A stretch of DNA of 64,000 bases from the NCBI GenBank assembly GCA_022827275.1, contig JAJDTG010000015.1:62001-126000 (forward strand). The letters are read 5' to 3'. Of this stretch, positions 43,253 through 52,365 are shown piece by piece. The notes under the pieces were generated by a model, which saw only the letters and a list, made by a program, of their open reading frames with translations, had not been told where the DNA came from and made no database searches. Position 1 is the stretch's first letter; each line of letters opens with the position of its first letter. This DNA comes from Candidatus Dadabacteria bacterium. Lineage in GTDB: Bacteria; Desulfobacterota_D; UBA1144; Nemesobacterales; Nemesobacteraceae. Made by a program: the position numbers and the translations under genes.

Positions 43253-44011
43253 TCAGGGCGAGAGCGAAAAACCGCTTTTACCTGTCCCCTGACCGTCAAC
43301 GTAGATATTGTTTTCCCCGTCAATCGCTACCCTCCCGTTTGCGATCAGATCATGGACCACGAAGGGAAACAGCTCCCATTCTCCCTGTTCTCTGATTTTC
43401 TCTTCCATCGCCGCCACGTCCCCTGTGCCGAAACCCTCAAGGGATATGTCGGCCGACTGGGCAACCGCGGTTCCGAACCTTACCTCGGGGTCGTTTTCAA
43501 GATAGACGGTGCATCTTATACTCTTCTCTCCGTTCTCCAGTGCCTGGACGCACGCGCTTTTTCCTCTTACGAGGTAATCCTTGCTTGTGTCCCCGGGGTA
43601 GAGGTTCAAGATCCTGTTTGCGAACCTCTCGACAAACAGACGGCTAAGCCTTCTTCTGTATCCGGCAAGCACCACGAGATCTGGCTCAAGAGTCTCTTCA
43701 ATCAGGGAAATGACGGCAGAATCGTAAAGAACCCGGCCGTCTTCATCGGAAGGCGGTTTCCCAATATCTGCGAAGAACTTCTCGGAACTTATGGAGGAAG
43801 TCTTGATCTTGAGCGCTTTTGCCTTTTCGAGAACCGGGGACTTGGGGTCGTTTGAGAAGACATGCTCTATGGTTCCATAGTTCTTCCCGCCTTCCTGCTT
43901 CAGCTCCGTCTGTCTTGAGTATATTTTCTCAAAATTCGTCCCTCTTCCCGAGGCGAGCACGAGAATTTTCATCGGGCGGGCGGTATCTGAGTAAAGCGGC
44001 GTTATTTGCAT
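43253..44011 (-). CDS. PurN-fold formyltransferase homologue with altered active site
   Basis: The N-terminus (MKILVLASGRGTNFEKI) and LVVLAGYRRRLSRLFVERFANRILNLYPGD match glycinamide ribonucleotide formyltransferase. However, the catalytic N-x-H-P-S-L-L-P loop reads N136-L-Y138-P-G-D, replacing the His, and the second-site Asp region reads V-Y-L-E-N-D-P-E-V-R-F-G. At 252 residues it is longer than PurN (~190-215), with an insertion near residues 30-60 and 80-95. It may use another formyl donor or substrate, or have lost catalysis. The start ATG has AGAGGA upstream; an internal ATG at 43972 aligns with the family start but lacks such a site. Confidence 0.75.
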   Translation of the reverse strand: MQITPLYSDTARPMKILVLASGRGTNFEKIYSRQTELKQEGGKNYGTIEHVFSNDPKSPVLEKAKALKIKTSSISSEKFFADIGKPPSDEDGRVLYDSAVISLIEETLEPDLVVLAGYRRRLSRLFVERFANRILNLYPGDTSKDYLVRGKSACVQALENGEKSIRCTVYLENDPEVRFGTAVAQSADISLEGFGTGDVAAMEEKIREQGEWELFPFVVHDLIANGRVAIDGENNIYVDGQGTGKSGFSLSP

Positions 44012-44063
44012 TGATTCCTCTATCGTTTAATTTTTATGCGATTCCAAGTAAGTGTGACGCAGC

Positions 44064-44948
44064 ATGGAAGAAAGCAGAAACCTGATCACAAGAATTGCCA
44101 CGGCCGTCGTTGCCGTACCGATACTTCTTCTCATATTCTACCACGGGGGAGTGTACTATCTCGCTTTCATGTGCCTGGTTGCGGCTCTTTGCTCCGTTGA
44201 GTTCTTCGCGCTTGCGGGCCCGGATATCCGGAAGTCGAGAAGAACTTATATAACGGCTATCTCCCTGCTTCTGATCGTGAGCGCGTTTTTCGACTTCCTG
44301 CTCATGAGTTTTTTCTTCACCTTTTTGATATTTCTTTCCATAATACTTGAATTTCGCAAAAAGGATTTCAGCGACTGCCTGCGAGACCTCGGCATGACCC
44401 TTCTGCCGCTTATATATTTCGGCTGGATGCTTGCCCACGGGGTGTTGCTGAGAAATATCCCGGGCGGCGAGGGCGCCCTGAATTACGGTTCGTTTTACGG
44501 GGCTCCGGAGGGCGTAGGGTTTTTTCTCGTGGCGCTTGCGGTCTCCTGCACTTTTCTTAACGACGCCGGAGCGTATTCCTTCGGAAAAGCTTTCGGGAAG
44601 AAGAAGCTTGCCCGTCACATAAGTTCGGGCAAGACCGTGGTGGGGCTCATCGGGGGATTCTTTGTTTCGGTCGTAAGCGCTTTCGTGGTGAATCTTGTAT
44701 TCGGCAGCCCTCTTCCAGCCCTCTGGGTGGTCCTTTACGCGGTAATAATAGCCGGGGCCGCAGTTGCCGGCGATCTTTTCGAGTCCACCATAAAAAGGGG
44801 GGCGGGGGTGAAGGACTCCGGTTCCCTGATTCCCGGACATGGCGGGGTGCTTGACAGGTTCGACAGCCTGATATTCGTTTTCCCCTGTACATATTACACT
44901 TCACTGATCTTTTTCCACCGTTACGGCGAGATGGTTCTATGGGGGTGA
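44064..44948 (+). CDS. cdsA: Phosphatidate cytidylyltransferase
   Basis: The 294-residue integral membrane enzyme makes CDP-diacylglycerol, the precursor of phospholipids. About eight hydrophobic segments are visible. The family signature appears near the C-terminus: S-T-I-K-R, then K-D-S-G-S-L-I-P-G-H-G-G-V-L-D-R-F-D. It overlaps ybeY by 10 bp. In many genomes uppS and dxr flank it; here they do not. Confidence 0.95.
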   Translation: MEESRNLITRIATAVVAVPILLLIFYHGGVYYLAFMCLVAALCSVEFFALAGPDIRKSRRTYITAISLLLIVSAFFDFLLMSFFFTFLIFLSIILEFRKKDFSDCLRDLGMTLLPLIYFGWMLAHGVLLRNIPGGEGALNYGSFYGAPEGVGFFLVALAVSCTFLNDAGAYSFGKAFGKKKLARHISSGKTVVGLIGGFFVSVVSAFVVNLVFGSPLPALWVVLYAVIIAGAAVAGDLFESTIKRGAGVKDSGSLIPGHGGVLDRFDSLIFVFPCTYYTSLIFFHRYGEMVLWG

Positions 44949-45382
44949 GTATGGAGATATCCATAGTGGACAGGGAGGGATTCATTGACGCTCCAGCCAG
45001 GGAAGAGCTTGTGTCCCTGATCGAAAAAATACTCGCCTATCTCGATCTCTCCGCCCGAAGCGAGCTCTGCGTCTCGCTTGTAAGCGACGGGGACATGCGG
45101 GAGCTTAACAGGCAGTACAGGCAGATTGACTCGACTACGGATGTTCTCTGCTTTCCGCAGAAAAACGAGGCAACCCCGGATCTTCTGGGCGATATAGTGA
45201 TATCCTACCAGACGGCCCTCCGTCACTCCCGGAGGCTTGAGATCACAATGGACGAAGAACTTCGTCTGCTTATAGTCCATGCGGTCCTGCACCTGCTCGG
45301 ATTTGACCACAAGAAGAAAAAAGAAAGGGAGATGATGAGGGAGAAGGAAAAAGAGGTGCTTGACTACCTTGCTGAAAGGTGA
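44939..45382 (+). CDS. ybeY: Endoribonuclease YbeY (16S rRNA maturation)
   Basis: The 147-residue metal-dependent RNase has the conserved VLCFPQ, LGDIVIS and the zinc site HAVLHLLGFDH. It processes the 16S 3' end and aids 70S quality control. The first ATG (44939) lies inside cdsA; the ATG at 44951 is also possible because conserved sequence starts there. Ordinary length. Confidence 0.93.
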   Translation: MGVSMEISIVDREGFIDAPAREELVSLIEKILAYLDLSARSELCVSLVSDGDMRELNRQYRQIDSTTDVLCFPQKNEATPDLLGDIVISYQTALRHSRRLEITMDEELRLLIVHAVLHLLGFDHKKKKEREMMREKEKEVLDYLAER

Positions 45383-45472
45383 AAATGTGCTTAAGAAAAC
45401 ACCAAGATTTCCAGTCTTCGACCTTGGTAATTCTCGGCTTGCTCTTCTCATCTTCTTCCCATTTGGTAGAAA

Positions 45473-45502
45473 TTGAATTTGTTCAAATACCATTGATATA
45501 GT
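45473..45502 (+). promoter_or_regulatory. Promoter with internal operator for the 45523 gene
   Basis: TTGAAT (45473-45478) and TATAGT (45497-45502) are 18 bp apart. ATTTG-TT-CAAAT (45477-45488), an inverted repeat, overlaps the -35 and spacer and is a likely repressor site. AGGAGA at 45510 precedes the ATG. Confidence 0.55.
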
Positions 45503-45522
45503 ATTTCTCAGGAGAGAAAACC

Positions 45523-45804
45523 ATGGCCAAGCTGAAAGAGGAAATTGCCGCTTACGAAGAAATGCGTGATGACTTGGAACTTGATCACTTTGGAAAGTGG
45601 GTCATTGTCCATGACAAGGAACTTGCCGGAACATACGACTCTTTTGAGTTGGCAGCTGAAGACGCTGTAAAACGTTTCGGTCGGGGTCCCTACCTTATAC
45701 GGAAAGTCGGTGCATCACCAATAACGCTTCCTGCTTACCTGCTGTACCACACAGATTGTAGTCCCCACAAGAAACAGTCTGAAGGAAGCAATCGTTTTCA
45801 ATAA
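45523..45804 (+). CDS. Conserved small hypothetical protein
   Basis: The 93-residue soluble protein contains MAKLKEEIAAYEEMRDDLELDHFGKWVIVHD, KELAGTYDSFELAAEDAVKRFGRGPYLIRKVG and a Pro-rich end. I know it as a recurring small family (often annotated DUF5678-like) found next to other small accessory genes, but no function. The last ~20 residues (H-K-K-Q-S-E-G) look non-conserved, so the end may have shifted frame. A partner gene is not evident downstream. Confidence 0.6.
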   Translation: MAKLKEEIAAYEEMRDDLELDHFGKWVIVHDKELAGTYDSFELAAEDAVKRFGRGPYLIRKVGASPITLPAYLLYHTDCSPHKKQSEGSNRFQ

Positions 45805-46067
45805 CGCGGAAACCATGGGATTAAGCAACAAGGAGATGCGAGAACGCATTTCGAGAAGCAAGAAAAAAGCGGTCGAGAAAAAGAAGAAATCATAATTGTC
45901 CCCCCGATTATTCCTATAGAGATTGACCCAGTTATACAGACCGTAGTACAGACCACGACCTAGGTTGTTCTGGCAATCGCAACTTGATTTTCTTTTCTAG
46001 ATTGATATATCTTTTTAGAGTCAAAATGGACCGGTTGTTTAACTGCATGTCGGGAGGGCAGATCTAA
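45805..46067 (+). other. Spacer with possible gene remnants
   Basis: A 26-codon frame starts ATG at about 45815 (M-G-L-S-N-K-E-M-R-E-R-I-S-R) with a lysine-rich end. Another open stretch (about 45890-45962) reads I-I-V-P-P-I-I-P-I-E-I-D-P-V without a start. Both look like debris of small genes. No RNA or repeat is seen. Confidence 0.3.
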
Positions 46068-46328
46068 ATGGAGAATCTAGTTTTTGAGGTTTCTTGGGAT
46101 GAGGAAGCCGAGGTCTGGTACACTTCGGAAACTCCCATTCAAGGGGCAATGGCCGAGGCTCCGACTCTTGAAGAGTTAAGCAAAAAGCTGTCTGTGATTA
46201 TTCCTGAAGTGCTAGCTGTAGATCGGGAAACGGAGGCTACTCACTCTGTCTTTGCTTCAAGCAAAACTCCCAAAGAAAATCCTTTGCCTTTTATAGTGAG
46301 ATCCCTGCATTATACACACGCAACTTAG
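46068..46328 (+). CDS. HicB-like antitoxin (DUF1902 family)
   Basis: The 86-residue protein has the partial RNase H-like pattern FEVSWDEEAEVWYTSETPIQGAMAEAPTLEELSKKL of the DUF1902/HicB antitoxins. Its stop overlaps the start of the toxin-like gene (TAGTG). HicB proteins bind and block HicA and repress the operon, though this one lacks an obvious C-terminal DNA-binding domain. The start ATG follows a GGAGGGCAG region at good spacing. Confidence 0.8.
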   Translation: MENLVFEVSWDEEAEVWYTSETPIQGAMAEAPTLEELSKKLSVIIPEVLAVDRETEATHSVFASSKTPKENPLPFIVRSLHYTHAT

Positions 46329-46522
46329 TGGCTACCTATACTCCCAAGGTAAAGAAAATTTTGAGAAGACACGGATTCTCTTTTCATAGATCAGGAAAAG
46401 GAGATCACGAGATCTGGCTAAATCCAGAAACCAGAATAAAAGCAACCGTCGATGGCAAGATAAAATCCCGGCACTTTGCAAACAGGATTCTTAAGAATGC
46501 AGGGATTGATGAAACCGTCTGA
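46328..46522 (+). CDS. HicA-like mRNA interferase toxin
   Basis: The 64-residue protein has a dsRBD-like toxin fold: KVKKILRRHGFSFHRSGKGDHEIWLN, with the catalytic His in G-K-G-D-H-E-I-W, then KIKSRHFANRILKNAG. The start is GTG overlapping the antitoxin stop by one base. It should cut mRNA when the antitoxin is degraded. Here the antitoxin comes first, reverse of hicAB; this order is common for DUF1902 pairs. Confidence 0.85.
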   Translation: MATYTPKVKKILRRHGFSFHRSGKGDHEIWLNPETRIKATVDGKIKSRHFANRILKNAGIDETV

Positions 46523-46606
46523 CCCCCCTTTTTTCTCTCATTTATGTAACATTGTATATGACCCTCGAATTTCTAGTATTAAGGGAATTTTTCAAAGGTT
46601 AAATCG

Positions 46607-46933
46607 ATGGGAACCATGGCATTAACGCGTAGTTTCAGGGAGATAGTAAAGGAGCGTGCGATGGGAGACCCCGAGTTCCGCGTCGGGCTTCTGACCGAAG
46701 CGATTGAGTGCGTGCTCAATGATCAAATCGACGTAGCGAAGGTATTGCTGCGAGACTATGTTAACGCGACAGTCGGTTTCGAGGAGCTTGGAGTTCTTAC
46801 GAAGAAAAACCCGAAGAGCTTGATGCGCATGCTCAGTCCGGGAGGAAACCCGAGTCTTAAGAATATTTCCTCTCTGCTGGCACCTTTAAAAGAACATGAA
46901 GGAGTCAAGCTCCACGTGCATGCAGTCAGATAA
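46607..46933 (+). CDS. HigA-type antitoxin/transcriptional regulator (COG3636), orphan
   Basis: The 108-residue protein has the typical MALTRSFREIVKERAMGDPEFRVGLLTEAIE, LLRDYVNATVGFEELGVLTKKNPKSLMRMLSPGGNPSLKNI pattern of 'addiction module antidote' proteins with a lambda-repressor-like HTH. The ATG at 46616 (MALTRSF) is the conserved start; the one at 46607 also fits. Usually a RelE/HigB-type toxin gene precedes it; none is present, so it is an orphan or its partner was lost. Confidence 0.8.
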   Translation: MGTMALTRSFREIVKERAMGDPEFRVGLLTEAIECVLNDQIDVAKVLLRDYVNATVGFEELGVLTKKNPKSLMRMLSPGGNPSLKNISSLLAPLKEHEGVKLHVHAVR

Positions 46934-46972
46934 TCAATACGTCCACGCAGGAGGTGGAGTAGGGAGTTCCGG

Positions 46973-47524
46973 TCACCCCGGTTCCTTAAAATCCTCTTTA
47001 ATCTTCTCGATTTCCTTTACTGTGGGCAGGTCCTTCAGGTTTTTAAGACCGAATGTCTCGAGAAAAAGATCGGTGGTCCTGTAGAGAAAAGGCTTTCCCG
47101 GAACTTCCTTCCTTCCCGCGATCTCGATGAACCTTCTCTCAAGGAGCATGCTCACGCTGCTTGAGCAGTCAACCCCTCTTATCTTCTCAACCTCGATTTT
47201 CGTAACGGGCTGCTCGTAAGCCATTATGGCAAGCACTTCAAGGGCGGCCTTGGAGAGCCTGAATTTCTTTATTTCCTTGTTAAACTCGACTATGTATTGC
47301 GAGTACTCGGGACGGGTCCTGAACTGATATCCCCCCGCGACTCTGCTTAGAAAGAAGCTTCGCCCCATCTCCTCCCAGCGCTTTTCTAGTTCGTCGAGAG
47401 CGACGGTTATCTCTTTTTTCTCAGCGTCCTTAAGAAACCCGGAGATTTCCTGAATAGTTAAAGGGTGTTTAGAAACGAATATCAAGCATTCTATTATATT
47501 TTCAAGAGAACTTCTATCGTCCAT
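46973..47524 (-). CDS. scpB: Segregation and condensation protein ScpB
   Basis: The 183-residue protein has two winged-helix domains: IIECLIFVSKHPLTIQEISGFL, and LSKAALEVLAIMAYEQPVTKIEVEKIRGVDCSSSVSMLLERRFIEIAGRKEVPGKPFLYRTTDLFLETFGL. With ScpA it bridges SMC heads for chromosome condensation. It overlaps scpA by 11 bp, the standard scpAB order on the minus strand. Confidence 0.95.
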   Translation of the reverse strand: MDDRSSLENIIECLIFVSKHPLTIQEISGFLKDAEKKEITVALDELEKRWEEMGRSFFLSRVAGGYQFRTRPEYSQYIVEFNKEIKKFRLSKAALEVLAIMAYEQPVTKIEVEKIRGVDCSSSVSMLLERRFIEIAGRKEVPGKPFLYRTTDLFLETFGLKNLKDLPTVKEIEKIKEDFKEPG

Positions 47525-48263
47525 TTTCCTCCCTCAGAATTATCTTTATGGGCTCTTCGAAGGTCGGCTGAAAAACATCCAGGACGCCTTCTTTCAGCAG
47601 TTCCAGTATCGAGAGAAAGGTTACCACGAGTTTCATGCGGTTTTTATCCCCCTCGAAGAGGTCCCCGAAGAGAACCTCTTTTTCTCTCCTGATTATTTCG
47701 ATTATCTGGTCTTTTCTCTCCTCAACGCTGTAAGTCTGTGGTGTAAGGGATATTTCCCTTGTCTCAGCCTTCTTTGTGTCTTCGCATATCTTGGAGAAGG
47801 CGTCCACCAGGGACCAGAGGTCGAATTTCACGAATTCCGTCTCTTCTGCCGGCTCTCCGAACATTTCCCTGCGGTCGTAACCCGCCAGGAAGACGTCTTT
47901 TCCGAGAATCTCCATCCCCCCGAGCTCCGCCGCCGCGCTTCTGTACTTCTCATACTCAAGCAGGCGTCTTACGAGTTCCTCCCTGGGGTCCTCTTCCTCC
48001 TCTTCGCCTTCTTCCTTTATCCTGGGAAGAAGCATGCGTGACTTTATGTACCCCAGTTCGGCCGCCATGGACATGTAGTCCCCGACGATCTCGAGGTTCA
48101 CGTCCTTCAGGAACTCCAGATATTCAAGGTACTGCTCGGTTATGAGCGCAATGGGTATGTCGTAGATGTCCACCTCGTGTTTCTTTATGAGGTGAATCAG
48201 CAGGTCAAGCGGGCCGTTGAATATCTCGAGCTGTACGCTGTAGGCTGACTGCGGGTCTTCCAT
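47514..48263 (-). CDS. scpA: Segregation and condensation protein ScpA
   Basis: The 249-residue kleisin of bacterial condensin: N-terminal YSVQLEIFNGPLDLLIHLIKKHEVDIYDIPIALITEQYLEYL, SMAAELGYIKSRMLLP, and a C-terminal winged helix (VTFLSILELLKEGVLDVFQ). It joins SMC heads with ScpB. Starts 25 bp after the M50 protease gene. Confidence 0.95.
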   Translation of the reverse strand: MEDPQSAYSVQLEIFNGPLDLLIHLIKKHEVDIYDIPIALITEQYLEYLEFLKDVNLEIVGDYMSMAAELGYIKSRMLLPRIKEEGEEEEEDPREELVRRLLEYEKYRSAAAELGGMEILGKDVFLAGYDRREMFGEPAEETEFVKFDLWSLVDAFSKICEDTKKAETREISLTPQTYSVEERKDQIIEIIRREKEVLFGDLFEGDKNRMKLVVTFLSILELLKEGVLDVFQPTFEEPIKIILREENGR

Positions 48264-48287
48264 TTCTCCCTTTCTCTTGCCGAACCG

Positions 48288-48950
48288 CTACGGGTTCATT
48301 GCCCGGATCACGACCTCAAGTTCGCTCGGGCTGAAATTGCACATTTCTATAAAGATAACCACAGGAACGCGTATGAAGTAACCCAGGAATTTCCCGCCGA
48401 ACAGGAAAAAGGCGAAAAGAATGAATATTCCGTAGGTTTCAAATCTCGCGTACCTGTAAGCGAGACTGTCGGGAAGCAGTCCGTAGAGCACCCGCGAGCC
48501 GTCAAGCGGCGGAACGGGGATCATGTTGAAAACGGCAAGCACTATCCCTATGTACATGAACCACACGAGCATCCGCGCGGCGACGTCGACCCCGCTTCCC
48601 GGAGTTATGGCCGCGGAGTTCTCGAATATGACCTTTAGAATCACGGCAGCCGCAATCGCCGTCAGAATATTGGATATGGGCCCCGCGATCGCGACCATAA
48701 GCATGTCTTTTTTCGGGTTCCTGAAGTTTCTCGGGTCAACGGGAACCGGTTTCGCCCACCCGAAGTGCACGATGAAAAGCAGCAGGGTTCCCAGGACATC
48801 AAGGTGCACGAGAGGGTTAAGCGAGAGTCTTCCCTGTCTCTTCGCAGTGTCGTCCCCGAGCCTGTGGGCCACAAGCGCGTGGGCGTATTCGTGTATGGTA
48901 AGCGAGAAAAGGATTACGGGGACCAGTATTATGAGAAATTGGTAGTTCAT
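48288..48950 (-). CDS. Site-2-type membrane metalloprotease (M50 family)
   Basis: The 220-residue membrane protein has SLTIHEYAHALVAHRLGDDTAKRQGRLSLNPLVHLDVLGT with the HExxH zinc site in the first membrane helix, GPISNILTAI, and N-M-I-P-V-P-P-L-D-G-S-R-V-L (third ligand Asp). It lacks the PDZ domain of RseP and belongs to the short 'YwhC/Rip-like' group. Substrate unknown. Common neighbour of scpAB. Confidence 0.9.
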   Translation of the reverse strand: MNYQFLIILVPVILFSLTIHEYAHALVAHRLGDDTAKRQGRLSLNPLVHLDVLGTLLLFIVHFGWAKPVPVDPRNFRNPKKDMLMVAIAGPISNILTAIAAAVILKVIFENSAAITPGSGVDVAARMLVWFMYIGIVLAVFNMIPVPPLDGSRVLYGLLPDSLAYRYARFETYGIFILFAFFLFGGKFLGYFIRVPVVIFIEMCNFSPSELEVVIRAMNP

Positions 48951-48959
48951 ATCTATAGT

Positions 48960-49853
48960 TTACGCCCTTGGGTGAGATTTTTCGTGTATGCGTTTCAGTC
49001 TTTCTTTTTCAACGTAAGTGTATATCTGGGTCGTGGATATGTCCGAGTGACCGAGCATGGCCTGTATGGCCCGCAGGTCGGCCCCCCGCTCAAGCAGGTG
49101 CGTGGCGAAGGAGTGGCGAAGCACGTGGGGGGTTATGTGGGAGTGTATGCCTGCGGCGAGGGCATAGTCCTTTATCATGCGCCAGAAGCGCTGGCGGCTC
49201 ATCTTGGAGCCGGTTCTCGAGGTAACGAAAAGGTACTCCGAGCTCCTTTCGCGAAGGAGTCTCGGCCTTGAGTCAGAAAGGTAGTCCCTTACTTTCCTGA
49301 TTGCGGCGTCGCCTATGGGAACTATTCTCTCCTTGCTTCCCTTGCCGAGGGTGATGACGTAGCCGTGGTCAAGATTGACGCGGTTAAGCTCAAGTGAGAT
49401 CAGCTCAGATACCCTGACTCCGGTGGCGTAGAGAACCTCGAGCATCGCGCGGTCCCTCAGCGCTTCTGCGGACTTGCCCTCCTCGGGTTCCCGAAGGAGT
49501 CTCTCGACCTCTTCAAGCGAGAGAGTGTGGGGGAGGGTTTTCGGGGGCTTGGGAGAGACGGTGTTTCTGAGCGGATCCTCGGTTATGACGCTTTCTGTCA
49601 GCAGGAACCTGAAGAACTGCTTTATGGAAACTATGTTTCTCGCCACGCTTCTCGGGGAGAGTTTCTTTTTTCTCAGGTGATCGAAAAAAGCGGCTATCTC
49701 GCCTTCGCTTACGGCTGCGGGGTTGGATATGCCCCTTTTGTCTAGAAAAGCCGCAAGGGACGTTATGTCCCTTGAATATGACTGAATGGTGTTTTTCGAA
49801 AGGCCCCTGTTCACAGTAAGATATACAAGGAACGAATCGACATGTTCATCCAT
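48960..49853 (-). CDS. xerD: Tyrosine recombinase XerD
   Basis: The 297-residue site-specific recombinase has the N-terminal SAM-like domain (FLVYLTVNRGLSKNTIQSYSRDI) and catalytic domain with R in ATGVRVSELISLELNRV, K in the beta hairpin, H-V-L-R-H-S-F-A-T-H, G-H-S-D-I-S-T-T-Q and the nucleophile Tyr in IYTYV. It resolves chromosome dimers at dif. It is too far from any integrated element to be a phage integrase. Confidence 0.93.
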   Translation of the reverse strand: MDEHVDSFLVYLTVNRGLSKNTIQSYSRDITSLAAFLDKRGISNPAAVSEGEIAAFFDHLRKKKLSPRSVARNIVSIKQFFRFLLTESVITEDPLRNTVSPKPPKTLPHTLSLEEVERLLREPEEGKSAEALRDRAMLEVLYATGVRVSELISLELNRVNLDHGYVITLGKGSKERIVPIGDAAIRKVRDYLSDSRPRLLRERSSEYLFVTSRTGSKMSRQRFWRMIKDYALAAGIHSHITPHVLRHSFATHLLERGADLRAIQAMLGHSDISTTQIYTYVEKERLKRIHEKSHPRA

Positions 49854-49858
49854 TAATC

Positions 49859-51115
49859 TTATGTTCCAACCTGCCAGGAACTTAGATATTTCTTCTGTTC
49901 GGCCGTCAGGGTGTCTATGGTGACTCCCAGGGTCTTAAGCTTTATCTTGGATATCAGGCGGTCTATTTTCTCCGGAACGTCGTGAACGTCGTTTGCAAGC
50001 GTCCCTCCGTTTTTCACCATGTACTCGCAGCAGAGCGCCTGGTTGGCGAAGCTCATGTCCATCACGCTTGAAGGGTGCCCTTCGGCCGCGGCGAGGTTTA
50101 TGAGCCTTCCTCCGCCGAGAACGTTGACTCTCCTTCCGTTCTCGAGGGTATGTTCCTCAACATACTCCCTTATGGCTCTTTTAGAGGTTGTTATCTCGGC
50201 AAGGGCGTCAAGATCGAGTTCCACGTTGAAGTGTCCGGAATTGGCCACTATAGCCCCGTCTTTCATTTTCTCAAAGTGCTTTTTCCTTATTACGTGTATG
50301 TTGCCCGTAACGGTGCAGAAGAAGTCTCCAAGCGGCGCTGCCTTCTCCATCGTCATTACCCTGAATCCGTCCATCGTGGCCTCGAGTCCCGCAAGCGGCT
50401 CAACCTCGGTTACGATGACGTTCGCTCCGAGTCCCCTGGCTCTCATGGCAAGCCCTTTTCCGCACCATCCGTATCCCGCGACTACGAAGGTCGTGCCGGA
50501 GACAAGCCTGTTGGTGGCGCGTATGATTCCGTCAAGGGTGCTCTGCCCCGTGCCGTAGCGGTTATCGAAAAGGTGCTTGGTATCCGCGTTGTTAACGGCG
50601 ACTATCGGATACTGAAGCACTCCGTCATCCGCCATGCTCTTGAGTCTTATTACTCCGGTTGTCGTTTCCTCGGTTCCCCCGATTACGTCGTCTATCAGGT
50701 CTTTTCGGTCCGTGTGCAGGGTTGATACCAGATCCGCCCCGTCATCCATGGTCACGTGCGGGCGGGCGGCCAGCACTGCGTTTATATGCTTGTAATAGGT
50801 TTTCGTGTTCTCTCCCTTTATCGCGAAAACGGAGATCTTGTGGTTCTTTACCAGATGGGCGGCGACGTCGTCCTGCGTGCTGAGGGGGTTTGACGCGCAG
50901 AGGTAGGCTTCTGCTCCTCCGGCCTTGAGGGTGGTCATCAGGTTTCCGGTTTCCGTGGTAACGTGAAGGCACGCGGCGACTCTTACTCCCTTAAGCGGCT
51001 TTTCCTTCTTGAATCTTTCCTCTATCTGTTTGAGAACGGGCATTTCCTGCGCGGCCCATTCGCTTCTCAGTTTCCCCTCGCGGGCAAGCTTTAAGTCTTT
51101 TAAGTGGTAATCCAT
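49859..51115 (-). CDS. ahcY: S-adenosylhomocysteine hydrolase
   Basis: The 418-residue NAD-dependent enzyme splits SAH to adenosine and homocysteine. Blocks: [86 protein letters not shown] loop [21 protein letters not shown], and the C-terminal LSSWQVGT. Next to metK, closing the methyl cycle. Confidence 0.96.
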   Translation of the reverse strand: MDYHLKDLKLAREGKLRSEWAAQEMPVLKQIEERFKKEKPLKGVRVAACLHVTTETGNLMTTLKAGGAEAYLCASNPLSTQDDVAAHLVKNHKISVFAIKGENTKTYYKHINAVLAARPHVTMDDGADLVSTLHTDRKDLIDDVIGGTEETTTGVIRLKSMADDGVLQYPIVAVNNADTKHLFDNRYGTGQSTLDGIIRATNRLVSGTTFVVAGYGWCGKGLAMRARGLGANVIVTEVEPLAGLEATMDGFRVMTMEKAAPLGDFFCTVTGNIHVIRKKHFEKMKDGAIVANSGHFNVELDLDALAEITTSKRAIREYVEEHTLENGRRVNVLGGGRLINLAAAEGHPSSVMDMSFANQALCCEYMVKNGGTLANDVHDVPEKIDRLISKIKLKTLGVTIDTLTAEQKKYLSSWQVGT

Positions 51116-51165
51116 TTGTTCCTCCGTTGCTTTTTCGCGGTCAGAAGCCCCGAGCGCTCTTTGGC

Positions 51166-52314
51166 TCAGGCGTTCTCCAGGGCTTTTTTAAGTTCCGCGA
51201 TTCTGTCTGTTTTCTCCCATGAGAAAGTTTCTTCGTTTCTGCCGAAATGGCCATAGGAAGCAGTTTTCCTGTAGATGGGCCGTCTGAGTCCCAGGTGCGA
51301 TATTATTCCCTCGGGAGTAAGGTCGAAAATCTCCCTCACTGCTTCCGAGATCTTCTCTTCCGCCACAGCGGCCGTGCCGAAGGTGTCGATCATTACTGAA
51401 ACCGGCTCCGCGACTCCGATGGCGTAGGCAAGCTGCACCTCGCAGCGCGAGGCAAGAGAGGCCGCGACTATGTTTTTCGCCACGTACCTTGCCATGTAGG
51501 CCGCACTTCTGTCGACCTTGGAGGGGTCTTTCCCCGAAAACGCCCCGCCGCCGTGTCTTGACCATCCGCCGTAGGTGTCGACTATGATCTTTCTCCCGGT
51601 AAGGCCGGTGTCTCCCATGGGACCCCCGATTACGAAGTTCCCGGTGGGATTTATATGAATTTTCGTGTCCCCGGAAACAAGCGTTCCGATGCAGGGATTT
51701 ATTACGTTCTCCCTGATTCCCTCGATGAGGTCCTCGCGCGAGACTTCCTCTGAGTGCTGCGATGATATCACTACTGCGTCCACTGCAACCGGTTTTCCGT
51801 TTTCGTACCTGAAGGTGATCTGGCTTTTTCCGTCGGGCCTTAAAAAGGGCAGGGTGCCGTCTTTTCTTACCTCGGAAAGACGCTTTGCCAGCCTGTGGGC
51901 GTAGAGTATGGGGGAGGGCATGAATTCTTCGGTCTCATCGCATGCGTAGCCGAACATGAGCCCCTGGTCGCCGGCTCCTTCCTTGTCGACCCCGAGAGCT
52001 ATGTCCTGGGACTGCTTGTCGATCGTCAGGAGGACCGAACAGGTGTCCGCGTCAAATCCCATCGCGCTGTCCGTGTAGCCGATCTCTTTTATCGTGTCTC
52101 TCACCACCTGCCGTATGTCGACCTGGCTTTTTGTCGTTATCTCGGCGGAGATCACCACAAGGCCGGTTGTGATCAGCGTCTCGCACGCGACCCTGCTTCC
52201 GGAATCCTGCTCGATCATGGCGTCGAGTATCGCATCTGATATTTGATCCGCAATCTTGTCCGGGTGACCTTCCGTTACGGATTCTGAGGTGAATATGAAG
52301 TTTTTAGGGGGCAT
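51166..52314 (-). CDS. metK: S-adenosylmethionine synthetase
   Basis: The 382-residue enzyme makes SAM from methionine and ATP. Motifs: [41 protein letters not shown], the [22 protein letters not shown]-loop and [18 protein letters not shown]. It leads the metK-ahcY unit from a good promoter at 52338-52365. No SAM riboswitch signature is seen in the leader. Confidence 0.97.
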   Translation of the reverse strand: MPPKNFIFTSESVTEGHPDKIADQISDAILDAMIEQDSGSRVACETLITTGLVVISAEITTKSQVDIRQVVRDTIKEIGYTDSAMGFDADTCSVLLTIDKQSQDIALGVDKEGAGDQGLMFGYACDETEEFMPSPILYAHRLAKRLSEVRKDGTLPFLRPDGKSQITFRYENGKPVAVDAVVISSQHSEEVSREDLIEGIRENVINPCIGTLVSGDTKIHINPTGNFVIGGPMGDTGLTGRKIIVDTYGGWSRHGGGAFSGKDPSKVDRSAAYMARYVAKNIVAASLASRCEVQLAYAIGVAEPVSVMIDTFGTAAVAEEKISEAVREIFDLTPEGIISHLGLRRPIYRKTASYGHFGRNEETFSWEKTDRIAELKKALENA

Positions 52315-52337
52315 TAAGCGACCTCAAAAGTCCAAGT

Positions 52338-52365
52338 AATATAATTATTCTGGTCTTTCTGTCAA
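52338..52365 (-). promoter_or_regulatory. Promoter of metK
   Basis: On the minus strand TTGACA (complement of 52360-52365) and TATATT (complement of 52338-52343) are 16 bp apart, ~24 bp before the metK ATG. Confidence 0.65.

Noticed and set aside
44034-44840. 268-codon minus-strand frame over cdsA
   Set aside because: cdsA is clear on the plus strand with its signature; the opposite frame is His/Lys-rich low complexity.
48960-49853. Integrase of a genomic island
   Set aside because: Length, motifs and housekeeping neighbours fit chromosomal XerD; no tRNA or attachment repeat is nearby.
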